From JBBRCX01 sp038204465 (GTDB taxonomy: Bacteria > Planctomycetota > Phycisphaerae > Tepidisphaerales > Tepidisphaeraceae): 11,742 nt of DNA. This document shows, piece by piece, positions 1 to 6,491 of the stretch (the first letter of the stretch is position 1; every line of letters begins with the position of its first letter). The position numbers were made by a program, and so were the translations under genes. Location: positions 1 through 11,742 of the forward strand of contig JBBRCX010000123.1 of NCBI GenBank assembly GCA_038204465.1, given 5' to 3'. The notes under the pieces were generated by a model. That model searched no databases and had not been told where the DNA came from. It saw only the letters and a program-made list of their open reading frames with translations.

Positions 1-212
1 GGACGTGCTGGGATGGGTCCGTGTGCTGCGTGCGGGCCAGCCGATGCCCTGCTTCACCCGCAATCCCCGGCGTCCGCATCGCATCGAACCCCGCGCCCGA
101 AAACGTCGCCCCAAGGAGTACGACTTGCTGAACCGCCCCCGTCAAGAGATGCGAAACGCACTGAAAAAACAGCCGGCGGAAGCTTAAGTTGATGGCATTA
201 AGCAATGACCCC
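1..212 (+). mobile_element. Right end of an IS4-family insertion sequence (partial, left part outside window)
   Basis: The stretch contains the last codons of an IS4-type transposase, then a short non-coding end around 188-212 (TTGATGGCATT, then TGACCCC). From memory, similar ends close IS4-type elements in planctomycetes; this was not checked. The outer boundary is inferred from the neighbouring gene: recognisable peptidase sequence on the minus strand stops at base 224, so the element should end between about 205 and 223. The left terminal inverted repeat and the second copy of any target duplication are outside the window, so the exact end cannot be fixed. Confidence 0.55.
2..187 (+). CDS. 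IS4-family transposase, C-terminal fragment (5' end outside window)
   Basis: The frame is open from the first bases and ends at TAA 185-187, giving about 61 residues. The tail is very basic and contains RKRRPKEYDLLNRPR. This Arg-rich RPK-x-Y-x-LL-x-x-PR tail is what I recognise as the C-terminus of IS4-type DDE transposases, which cut and paste their element. The catalytic DDE residues lie upstream and cannot be seen, so activity cannot be judged. Its stop lies only a few tens of bases from the element end, as usual for insertion sequences. The assignment rests on this tail alone. The alternative is an unrelated basic C-terminus. Confidence 0.55.
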   Translation, partial: DVLGWVRVLRAGQPMPCFTRNPRRPHRIEPRARKRRPKEYDLLNRPRQEMRNALKKQPAEA

Positions 213-223
213 TTTTCAGAAGT

Positions 224-427
224 CCACGTCACGAAATTCGCGTGGGGATTGACGCGCAGATCCGTTCGCGAGAAGCCGAATGGCGGGATCTCGACGTGCC
301 CCACCGCCCCACCGCTCAGCCAGGCGCCGATCACGTGTCCCAGCTCATGTGTCCCGAGCATGCCGAGCCAGGCGCAGTAGACGCCCCCGAGAATCAGCAG
401 ACCGCAGATGAGCCGAGGTGGCTTCAC
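224..427 (-). pseudogene. M50-like zinc metallopeptidase, N-terminal fragment cut off by the IS4 element
   Basis: On the minus strand a GTG at 427 opens a protein with a hydrophobic first helix (residues about 5-25) running into HELGH at residues 27-31, the HExxH zinc motif. Then follow GAWLSGG and a segment PFGFSRTDLRVNPHANFVTW (residues about 49-68). That order resembles small membrane-embedded M50/site-2-protease-like peptidases. GTG 427 is the only usable start before the motif: the frame upstream has no ATG, GTG or TTG back to an in-frame TGA inside the dinB-like gene, and the next ATG is four residues before HELGH. After Trp68, where a GGP-type segment would be expected, the sequence changes to the IS4 end. 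The remaining membrane segments and third zinc ligand are missing, so it is probably inactive. It begins 43 bp after the DinB gene on the same strand. Confidence 0.6.
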
Positions 428-470
428 GCTGGCTTGTCGTTGTTCGGCTCTCGGGGCGCGTCCGCTTCCG

Positions 471-965
471 TCAGGAGCCGCTACTCGTGGCGGCGGCCAG
501 GCGCTTGCCGTGAAGCTTTTTCAGGAGCCACATTTCGCCCTGGTGGTTGGCCTCGTCATGAAGGCCGTGCAGCACGGTGTACCGCACGCTGCGGTCCCGC
601 GCCGGATCGACCACCTTGTCCAGTTGCTCGATCGTCATCGCCCCGACGGCCGCCCTCAGCCGCTGCTGCTGGTCGCGCAGCCTGGAAATGACTTCCGACG
701 TTGCGGGCCATCGGGTCACCGTCGCCGGCTGGCTCTTCCAGCTGAACGTCTCAAACCACCCCTCCGGCAATTCCGGCGGCTTTCCCGTCGCCGCCGCGAT
801 GCCCAGGTGCTCGTTCACCACAAACGCGTGCCCCGCGTGCCAGAGGATCGAGTTGCTCAATCCCGCCGGCGCAAAACGAGCCAGGTCCTCGCTCACCCCA
901 TCCAGCAGCTTGAGCGTCTTGTTCCGGACTTCATCGATTAACAGCAGCAAGGTGGTGTCGGGCAT
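471..965 (-). CDS. DinB-superfamily protein (putative metal-dependent hydrolase or thiol transferase fold)
   Basis: This 164-residue protein has the usual length and pattern of the DinB/YfiT four-helix family. An early helix carries W42-x3-H46 (ILWHAGH), and a late helix carries HGLHDEANHQGE at residues 133-144. Likely divalent-metal ligands are H46, H136 and H141. Family members include mycothiol- and bacillithiol-dependent enzymes and many uncharacterised stress-induced proteins. The substrate cannot be told from sequence, so no symbol is given. The start is the ATG at 965; the bases before it (AATCGAAAACCAT) show no Shine-Dalgarno. The truncated M50 gene follows 43 bp downstream on the same strand, suggesting a former two-gene unit. 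A heptamer repeat array lies about 50 bp upstream, inside its probable promoter region. Confidence 0.8.
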   Translation of the reverse strand: MPDTTLLLLIDEVRNKTLKLLDGVSEDLARFAPAGLSNSILWHAGHAFVVNEHLGIAAATGKPPELPEGWFETFSWKSQPATVTRWPATSEVISRLRDQQQRLRAAVGAMTIEQLDKVVDPARDRSVRYTVLHGLHDEANHQGEMWLLKKLHGKRLAAATSSGS

Positions 966-1013
966 ATGGTTTTCGATTTCTAGGTCCCCGGTCCTGGATT
1001 GAAAGAGCGTCGG

Positions 1014-1048
1014 GATTTTCGATTTGCGATTGGCGATTGGCGATTTTG
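1014..1048. repeat. Five-unit degenerate heptamer array (GATTTGC type)
   Basis: Read on the plus strand, the units are GATTTTC, GATTTGC, GATTGGC, GATTGGC and GATTTTG, followed by AATTT. The tract is AT-rich against a GC-rich background. It lies between the divergent DinB and aminotransferase genes. A second five-unit array of the same type is at 7155-7189. The rest of this 229-bp gap holds a 10-bp palindrome TCGAGCTCGA (1072-1081) and a small hairpin, CGCTCG/CGAGCG (1111-1116 with 1123-1128). I see no convincing sigma-70 promoter in it. Confidence 0.75.
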
Positions 1049-1194
1049 AATTTACTACGCGTTACGGGGTGTCGAGCTCGAGTTTCGGCGCGATAAAGTG
1101 AGCGTGAGCCCGCTCGCCAACCCGAGCGCTATTCAAGCAGTGACATCGCAGTTATCGTGAGCACGTCGTTTTCTCGCGTCGCAGACAGGAGTGA

Positions 1195-2439
1195 ATGATG
1201 TATCGCATCGGTAAGCCTGAGATTGACGCGGTGACCAGGGTCATCGAGAGCAAGAAGCTCTTCCGCTACGCCGGAGGCGAGTGCGCGCGCTTTGAGCTGC
1301 GCTACGCGAAATACCTCGGCGTCCCCAGCGCCTGCATGACCTCCAGCGGCACGGCCGCTCTCACCGCCGCGCTGACCGGCCTCGGCATCGGCCCGGGCGA
1401 CGAAGTGATCGTGCCGGCTCATACGTATATGGCGACCGCCGTGTCCGTGCTCGCGGTCGGGGCCATCCCGGTCATCGTCGATATCGACGACTCGATCACG
1501 CTCGATCCCGCAGCGCTCGATGATGCGATCGGGCCGCAAACCCGCGCGGTCATCCCGGTGCACATGTGGGGACTCGTGTGCGACATGGACGCCATCATGA
1601 AGATCGCGCGGAAGCGCAAGCTCTGGGTCGTCGAAGATGCCTGCCAGTGCGTCGGCGGCGGATATGAAGGCAAAAAGGCGGGCGCCATCGGGCACGCCGG
1701 GGCGTTCAGCTTCAACTATTTCAAGAACATGACCTGCGGCGAGGGCGGCGCCGTCGTCGCGCAGGATGACGAAGTGGCGCGCCGCGCCCGCTGCGCCATC
1801 GACTGCTGCGGCTTCTACTGGAAGGGCCGCGGCGATCCCACCGAAGGCTTCACCGCCAGCGGCTCGCGCGCGTCAGAGATTGAAGGTGCGATCCTCAACG
1901 CCCAGCTCGATCAGATTGACGCCATCATCAAATCAACGCGACGGCAGAAGAAACAGATCCTGAAGGCGACCGCTCGCACCGGCCTGGTTCCCGCGAAGGC
2001 CAACAGCATCGACTACGAGTGCGGCGCACAGGTCGTCTATGCCCTGCCCAGCGCCGAGCAGGCCCAGCGCTTTGGCGCGCTGGCCGGGGGTACCATCATC
2101 GGCAACACGGGCCGCCATACCTACACCGAGTGGGACCCGATCCTGAACCATCGCGGCGCCGCCCACCCCGCCATGAACCCCTTCAACTTCCCCGCCAACC
2201 GCAAATGCCGGCGGAAATACAGCAAGGACATGTGCCCGCGCTCCCTCGACATCCTCGCACGCGCCGTCATGATCCCAACCCATCCCGATCGAACGGAGCA
2301 GGAAGTCCGGGCGAGGATACAGACGATCAAGACGGCCGCCGCCGAAGTCCTCGGGCATCCAAAGGGAGCGGGGCAACTGCCCCCGGCGCCGGGTGCCGGC
2401 TCAGCGACCAGGCGCAGGCTTGCTGCGAGGAAGTCCTAG
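1195..2439 (+). CDS. DegT/DnrJ/EryC1/StrS-family PLP-dependent aminotransferase
   Basis: This is a full-length fold-type I aminotransferase (414 residues) of the family that aminates keto-sugars or cyclitols, usually with glutamate or glutamine as donor. Visible landmarks are the SSGTAAL cofactor-phosphate loop (50-56), PGDEVIVPAHTY (67-78), VHMWG (122-126), EDACQ (147-151, with D148 against the PLP ring nitrogen and Q151) and FSFNYFKNMTCGEGG (171-185), where K177 is the Schiff-base lysine. AGGAG at 1187-1191 sits 3 bases before the ATG at 1195 and 6 before the adjacent ATG at 1198, so the second Met may be the true start. The last 30 residues are low-complexity, rich in Pro, Gly, Ala and Arg, beyond the fold's usual end. 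Two oxygenase genes follow on the same strand after 107 bp. The substrate is unknown; the context suggests making or tailoring an amino sugar or small metabolite. Confidence 0.88.
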   Translation: MMYRIGKPEIDAVTRVIESKKLFRYAGGECARFELRYAKYLGVPSACMTSSGTAALTAALTGLGIGPGDEVIVPAHTYMATAVSVLAVGAIPVIVDIDDSITLDPAALDDAIGPQTRAVIPVHMWGLVCDMDAIMKIARKRKLWVVEDACQCVGGGYEGKKAGAIGHAGAFSFNYFKNMTCGEGGAVVAQDDEVARRARCAIDCCGFYWKGRGDPTEGFTASGSRASEIEGAILNAQLDQIDAIIKSTRRQKKQILKATARTGLVPAKANSIDYECGAQVVYALPSAEQAQRFGALAGGTIIGNTGRHTYTEWDPILNHRGAAHPAMNPFNFPANRKCRRKYSKDMCPRSLDILARAVMIPTHPDRTEQEVRARIQTIKTAAAEVLGHPKGAGQLPPAPGAGSATRRRLAARKS

Positions 2440-2534
2440 GCATCCACCTCTTTTCCACGCGGGCACGTTCGCCCCTTGCATCGCCCACACCCTTCATGAC
2501 AGAATTCCAGCGCGTTGATCTGGGGGTGTTTTCC

Positions 2535-2541
2535 GGTGAGG
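2535..2541 (+). promoter_or_regulatory. Ribosome binding site deciding the start of the first PhyH gene
   Basis: GGTGAGG lies 5 bases before the ATG at 2547. It favours that start over the in-frame ATG at 2496, which would add 17 residues. The choice is supported by the downstream paralog, whose N-terminus aligns residue for residue from Met1 when 2547 is used. Confidence 0.6.
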
Positions 2542-2546
2542 TTCGT

Positions 2547-3386
2547 ATGCAGCCGATTCCGCTGAGTCCTGAGCAGGTCGCCTTCTTTCAAACCTTCGGT
2601 TACCTCTCCCTCCCCGGCCTGCTCGCCGATCGCGCTGGGCAGATGATCAATGATTTTGAGGAAGTGTTCGCGGGGCGGGGCGGCGGACACGCTGGCAAGC
2701 CGCACGAGGGAAAGGCGCGGTCCTGCATCGTGGCCTTCGCGGATCAGCATGAGGGGCTGTGCTCTCTGCTCGATGACCCGCGCGTTCTCGGCCTGGCCCG
2801 GAGCCTCCTCGGCGAAGACTTCAACTACATGGGGAGCGACGGCAACTATTACGTTGGCGATACCGGGTGGCACTCCGACGGCGCGCACAAAGACCTGCTT
2901 CACATCAAGATCGCGCTTTACCTCGACCCCCTGACGCGCGATACCGGCGCCCTGCGGGTAATCCCCGGCAGTCACTTCGTCGGCGACAAGTACGGAGACT
3001 CGCTCACTTCCATGCTGAGTGATTCAAAGAACAAGCTCGGCGTCGATGCGAGCGAGGTGCCTGCGGTCGCGCTCGAGACCGCGCCGGGCGACGTGGCCGT
3101 CTTCAATCACAATACAAAGCATGCGGCATTCGGCGGCGGACAGTGGCGCCGTATGTTCACCCTCAACCTTTGCCAGCGCTATCCCGACGAGCGCATCCAG
3201 GAACTGAAGGACTACATCAGCCACGCCGCCCGCTTCTGGCTCGATCGCGTCTATGGCGAAAAGATGGTCAGCACCGCCAACCCCCAGCGCCTGCGCCACC
3301 TCGAACAAATCATGGCCAACGACGGACATCTCGCCGAACTTTCCCGCAAGGCGCGTCAGACCATGAAAGAGCCCTCGCGCGGCTGA
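2547..3386 (+). CDS. Phytanoyl-CoA dioxygenase (PhyH) family Fe(II)/2-oxoglutarate oxygenase, copy 1
   Basis: This 279-residue protein has the PhyH double-stranded beta-helix pattern. WHSDG carries the H109-x-D111 iron ligands, LRVIPGSH is at 136-143, and FNHNTKH carries the distal ligand H192. WRRM (200-203) supplies the Arg expected to bind the 2-oxoglutarate carboxylate about ten residues after it. The complete facial triad predicts an active cytosolic hydroxylase or related oxidative enzyme. A striking conserved block GGGHAGKPHEGKARS (45-59) and SDGNYYVGD (97-105) is shared with the next gene but not with the third PhyH protein at 8268-9077, so this is a distinct subfamily. There is no signal peptide. 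It lies 107 bp after the aminotransferase and 52 bp before its paralog, probably co-transcribed. The substrate is unknown; PhyH proteins hydroxylate lipids, amino acids, ectoine and natural-product intermediates. Confidence 0.85.
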   Translation: MQPIPLSPEQVAFFQTFGYLSLPGLLADRAGQMINDFEEVFAGRGGGHAGKPHEGKARSCIVAFADQHEGLCSLLDDPRVLGLARSLLGEDFNYMGSDGNYYVGDTGWHSDGAHKDLLHIKIALYLDPLTRDTGALRVIPGSHFVGDKYGDSLTSMLSDSKNKLGVDASEVPAVALETAPGDVAVFNHNTKHAAFGGGQWRRMFTLNLCQRYPDERIQELKDYISHAARFWLDRVYGEKMVSTANPQRLRHLEQIMANDGHLAELSRKARQTMKEPSRG

Positions 3387-3438
3387 TGCTCGTTGGCGCG
3401 GCGCACACAGCTGCGTGCACTTAGTCGGAGAGTCCGCC

Positions 3439-4284
3439 ATGACCTCGTTGTCGTTGAATCCACAGCAATTGGAGTTCTTCCGGACCTTCGGGTTCCTTCA
3501 CCTCCCGGGCCTCGTTGCGGATCGCATCGAGCAGATCTCTGGCGATTTTGAAACCGTCTTCGCCGCCAGGGGTGGAGGCCACAACGGCAAGCCGCACGAA
3601 GGCAAGGCGCGGTCGGTTATCGTCCCCTTCATCGATAACCACGACGATTTATGCTCGCTCCTCGATGATCCCCGCGTGCACGGCGTCGCCACCAGCCTGC
3701 TCGGCGACGATTTCAACTACATGAGCAGCGACGGGAACTACTACGTCGGCGACAGCGGGTGGCACTCCGACGGGTGGCGGCCGGAGAGCTACCAACTGCA
3801 CGTGAAATTCGCCTTCTACCTTGATCCGCTCACGCGCGACACCGGCGCGCTACGCGTCATCCCCGGCAGCCACCGCTATGGCGACAAGTTTGCCGATTCG
3901 CTCGGCACCGATCACGCCGAAGGCATCGCGAAGCTCGGCGTCCCAGGCCGGGATATCCCCGCTTTCGCGCTACAGACCAAGCCGGGCGATCTGGCGGTCT
4001 TCAACTTCAACACCAAGCACTCCTCATGGGGCGGCGGCAGTTGGCGGCGCATGTTCACCATCAACCTCGCCCAGCGCTATCCCGAGGGAAGGATCTCTGA
4101 CTTGAAGAGCTACATCGGCCATTTCGCCAACTACTGGGCCGATCGCGTCTACGGGGAGCGCATGATCAGCACCGCGGGCCCCCAGCGCATGCGCCATCTC
4201 GAGCAGGTCATGGCCAACGATGGTCACCTCGCAGAACTCACCCGCCAGGCCCGCGAGAAAATGAAAGAGCCCGCGAGGGGCTGA
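3439..4284 (+). CDS. Phytanoyl-CoA dioxygenase (PhyH) family Fe(II)/2-oxoglutarate oxygenase, copy 2
   Basis: This is a 281-residue tandem paralog of the preceding gene. By hand, about 190 of 279 aligned positions are identical (roughly 68%). The triad is intact: H109 and D111 in GWHSDG, H194 in FNTKH, and WRRM just after for 2-oxoglutarate. The only length difference is a two-residue insertion right behind HSDG (WRPESYQLH against AHKDLLH), a loop near the active site. GGAG at 3427-3430 lies 8 bases before the ATG at 3439; an in-frame non-ATG start upstream (3415) is less likely because the paralog aligns from this Met. The gene ends 53 bp from the convergent transporter gene, and that gap has only a weak GAAAC/GTTTC hairpin (4288-4302) with no T-run. 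It probably arose by tandem duplication and has diverged in substrate. Function is otherwise unknown. Confidence 0.85.
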   Translation: MTSLSLNPQQLEFFRTFGFLHLPGLVADRIEQISGDFETVFAARGGGHNGKPHEGKARSVIVPFIDNHDDLCSLLDDPRVHGVATSLLGDDFNYMSSDGNYYVGDSGWHSDGWRPESYQLHVKFAFYLDPLTRDTGALRVIPGSHRYGDKFADSLGTDHAEGIAKLGVPGRDIPAFALQTKPGDLAVFNFNTKHSSWGGGSWRRMFTINLAQRYPEGRISDLKSYIGHFANYWADRVYGERMISTAGPQRMRHLEQVMANDGHLAELTRQAREKMKEPARG

Positions 4285-4337
4285 TCAGAAACGATGGGTT
4301 TCGCACGCCTTCATGGACGCAGGCGCCGGGAAGATTA

Positions 4338-6314
4338 CTACTTCGTGCCTGGCAAATTCCCCCGGACGGTAAGCACCGGCACCGATACCCCGTGCCGCAG
4401 GCCGGTGAGCGTCTCACCTCGCAACAGATCCGACAGCACCCGGTGTCCATGCCCGCCCGCTACAAGCATGTCGATCTTTTCGTGGCGGGCGATGCGCACC
4501 AGTTCTTTCTTCACGCTGCCGTAGCCGAGTGACACCGTGACCGTGACGCCGTATTCACCAAGGCTCGCGCCGAGCCGCTGCGCCAGCTCATGCATGTATC
4601 GCGCGTCGTGCCGATGCTCGGCGTCGTCAGTGTGCTGCCCGTACCATTGTCCCCCCACGCCCTCCACCACGTGCATCAATACCAGATCCGCGCGGTGCGT
4701 CCTGGCCAGCGCGACGGCTTCGGTCAGCATCGCCGCATCCGAGTCCGAGGCGTCCAGGGCCACGCCGATCCGCTTGAATTGCTGGGCCACGCCCAGTGCC
4801 GCTTGCGCCACCGCATCAGCCGAATCCGATCGTTGCGGATATTCCTCGCCTTCGCGGCGGAAAGCCATCCACGCCAGTAGCGCGCCCAGCGCCAGCGAGG
4901 TCGGAACGGTCAGCGCCAGCACCAGCGGACCGTAGCTCCCCGCCTCGCGGTTCCAGTCGGAGATCTTGCCGAAAACAAGTTGCGCGTTCAGAAAGATGAT
5001 GATCCCCGCCACCAGCCACGCCACGCCGGCCCAGAACCAGTGGCTCGCGAACGGTCCCATCTTTCGCTTGCTCGAGGTGAACTTCACCAGCGGCACGACG
5101 GCAAACGGAAGCTGCAGGCTGAGGATGACCTGGCTCAGGATCAACAGCTTGTAGGTCCCCTGGTCGCCGGAAATCATGATCACGATGACCGCCGGCGCAA
5201 GCGCGAGCATACGGGTGATAAGCCTTCGCACCCAGGGCCGAATGCGCAGGTGCAGGAAGCCTTCCATGGTGATCTGGCCGGCAAGCGTGCCGGTGAGCGT
5301 GGAACTCTGACCCGCGCACAGCAGCGCGACCGCAAACGCTGCAGGGGCGAAACTGCCCAGCAGGCGGTGCAGCAGTTCATGCGCTTCCTGGATCTCGCCC
5401 ACCACGTGCCCGCGCGTCCAGAAGGTCGCCGCCGCCACGATGAGAATCGCCGCGTTGACGAAGAACGCGCAATTCAGCGCCACCGCCGAGTCAATCAGGT
5501 TGTAGCGGCACGCCTGCTTGATCCCTTCGCGGCTGCGGTGCACGTCGCGGCTCTGCACCAGCGCGGAGTGGAGATACAGGTTGTGAGGCATCACCGTCGC
5601 GCCCAGGATGCCAATCGCGATGTAGAGGCTATGGTCGCCTCTCGACAGCGCGGTGGGGATGAACCCCGAGGCAATGCCCGTCCAGGAGGGCTTGCTCAAG
5701 AAGATCTCGATGATGAAGCAGAGCCCGATCGTGCTGATGAGGGCGATGATGAACGCCTCCATCTTGCGGATTCCCCACGCCTGCATTGCCAGCAGGATGA
5801 AAACGTCGAAGGCGGTGATCAGGACCGCCCATATCAACGGGATGCCAAATAGCAGGTTCAAGCCGATGGCGGTGCCAAGCACCTCGGCCAGGTCGCAGGC
5901 GGCAATCGCGATCTCGCACAGGATGAACAGCGCCCAGCGGATAACCGGGCGATAGGAGTCGCGGCAAGCCTGCGCCAGGTCGCGACCCGTCACCAGCCCG
6001 AGGCGCGCGCTCAGCGTCTGCAGGAGCACCGCCATCAAATTGCTCATCAGCAGGACCCAGATCAACCGGTAGCCAAAGCGCGAGCCTCCCTCAATGTCGG
6101 TGGCCCAATTGCCTGGATCCATGTAGCCGACGGAGACCAGATAGGCCGGGCCCGAAAACGCGAGGAGCCTTTGGATCCAATGCCCGTGCGCGACGGAGAC
6201 GGACCGGTGTACGTCTTCGAGCGACCGAACGCGCGTCGGCTCGACCCCCGGAAGCGCTTCGCCCGGCGGAGGATAAAGGACTACGGAAGTCGGGTCCGGC
6301 TCGTCACGATGCAT
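4338..6314 (-). CDS. Nramp-family divalent metal transporter (MntH-type) with C-terminal UspA domain
   Basis: This 658-residue fusion has three parts. A polar N-terminal extension of about 45 residues comes first. An Nramp core of roughly eleven membrane helices spans about 47-500, with DPGNWATD at 66-73 (helix 1, metal ligands D66 and N69) and GATVMPHNLYLHS at 238-250 (helix 6, ligands around A239 and M242, with H244). A UspA-type domain fills about 515-651, with KRIGVALDASD at its start and GGHGHRVLSDLLRGET near its end. The latter fits the nucleotide-binding pattern G-x2-G-x9-G, but Glu stands where Ser/Thr is usual, next to a Thr. The core should carry Mn(II) or Fe(II) inward with protons; the cytoplasmic domain may sense ATP or stress. 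It diverges from a DtxR/MntR-type regulator across an operator-like palindrome. The start is ATG 6314, with only a weak AGG upstream. MntH alone is typically about 410-450 residues, so the fusion is real extra sequence. Confidence 0.92.
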   Translation of the reverse strand: MHRDEPDPTSVVLYPPPGEALPGVEPTRVRSLEDVHRSVSVAHGHWIQRLLAFSGPAYLVSVGYMDPGNWATDIEGGSRFGYRLIWVLLMSNLMAVLLQTLSARLGLVTGRDLAQACRDSYRPVIRWALFILCEIAIAACDLAEVLGTAIGLNLLFGIPLIWAVLITAFDVFILLAMQAWGIRKMEAFIIALISTIGLCFIIEIFLSKPSWTGIASGFIPTALSRGDHSLYIAIGILGATVMPHNLYLHSALVQSRDVHRSREGIKQACRYNLIDSAVALNCAFFVNAAILIVAAATFWTRGHVVGEIQEAHELLHRLLGSFAPAAFAVALLCAGQSSTLTGTLAGQITMEGFLHLRIRPWVRRLITRMLALAPAVIVIMISGDQGTYKLLILSQVILSLQLPFAVVPLVKFTSSKRKMGPFASHWFWAGVAWLVAGIIIFLNAQLVFGKISDWNREAGSYGPLVLALTVPTSLALGALLAWMAFRREGEEYPQRSDSADAVAQAALGVAQQFKRIGVALDASDSDAAMLTEAVALARTHRADLVLMHVVEGVGGQWYGQHTDDAEHRHDARYMHELAQRLGASLGEYGVTVTVSLGYGSVKKELVRIARHEKIDMLVAGGHGHRVLSDLLRGETLTGLRHGVSVPVLTVRGNLPGTK

Positions 6315-6409
6315 GGGATTTGCCTGCGAGACTCTCCTGGCTTTGCGAAATATCCACGCACGTTTCGGCGAACCGCGGAGAAATCCGGCCTATTTTGAAG
6401 GCTCAAACT

Positions 6410-6437
6410 ATTCTGGCCTACCTATTGAATTTGTCAA
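6410..6437 (-). promoter_or_regulatory. Candidate promoter for the Nramp-UspA gene
   Basis: On the minus strand a perfect -35 TTGACA (6437-6432) is followed, after 16 bases, by CAGAAT (6415-6410), a 4-of-6 match to TATAAT. It would start transcription near base 6403 and give a leader of about 90 bases. The -35 box lies within the spacer and right arm of the palindrome at 6421-6441. Confidence 0.45.
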
Positions 6438-6441
6438 TAGG
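6421..6441. promoter_or_regulatory. Palindromic operator candidate for the DtxR/MntR-type regulator
   Basis: CCTATTGA (6421-6428) and TCAATAGG (6434-6441) are a perfect inverted repeat of 8-bp arms around ATTTG. DtxR/MntR-family dimers bind palindromes of about this size. The site covers the -35 hexamer of promoter candidates on both strands, so one bound dimer pair could silence both genes. A smaller inverted repeat, TTTGA/TCAAA (6394-6407), sits just to the left and could be a second weak site. The sequence does not match the classic DtxR or Bacillus MntR consensus closely, so the protein-site pairing is inferred from position and symmetry. Confidence 0.6.
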
Positions 6442-6459
6442 GTGCTTCAAAGGTATATA
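6431..6459 (+). promoter_or_regulatory. Candidate promoter for the mntR-like gene
   Basis: TTGTCA (6431-6436) and TATATA (6454-6459) are separated by 17 bases, a good sigma-70-type arrangement. The start point would be near 6466, about 25 bases before the ATG at 6492. Its -35 box overlaps the right arm of the palindrome, which suggests autoregulation. Confidence 0.55.
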
Positions 6460-6491
6460 GGGTCGCATCGTTCCCATGGAGCAATGGGGTC

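Noticed and set aside
408..941. Plus-strand open frames over 242-1002
   Set aside because: They overlap the DinB and M50-like genes on the other strand, and their translations are rich in Arg, Pro and Ala with no family pattern.
1111..1128. Hairpin CGCTCG/CGAGCG in the aminotransferase leader as an attenuator
   Set aside because: A 6-bp GC stem is expected by chance in such GC-rich DNA. There is no T-run and no alternative structure that I can see.
2019..2546. Upstream extension of the first PhyH frame into the aminotransferase gene
   Set aside because: The extra 176 residues are the aminotransferase read in another frame. The paralog aligns from the Met at 2547, which has GGTGAGG before it.
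4285..4337. Bidirectional terminator between the second PhyH gene and the Nramp gene
   Set aside because: The only hairpin (GAAAC/GTTTC, 4288-4302) is short and AT-paired, with no T-run on either side.
4980..5852. Plus-strand open frame of 290 codons, very rich in Arg, His, Asp and Gln
   Set aside because: It is antisense to the Nramp core, with the composition typical of a shadow frame of a membrane protein, and has no ribosome site or motif.
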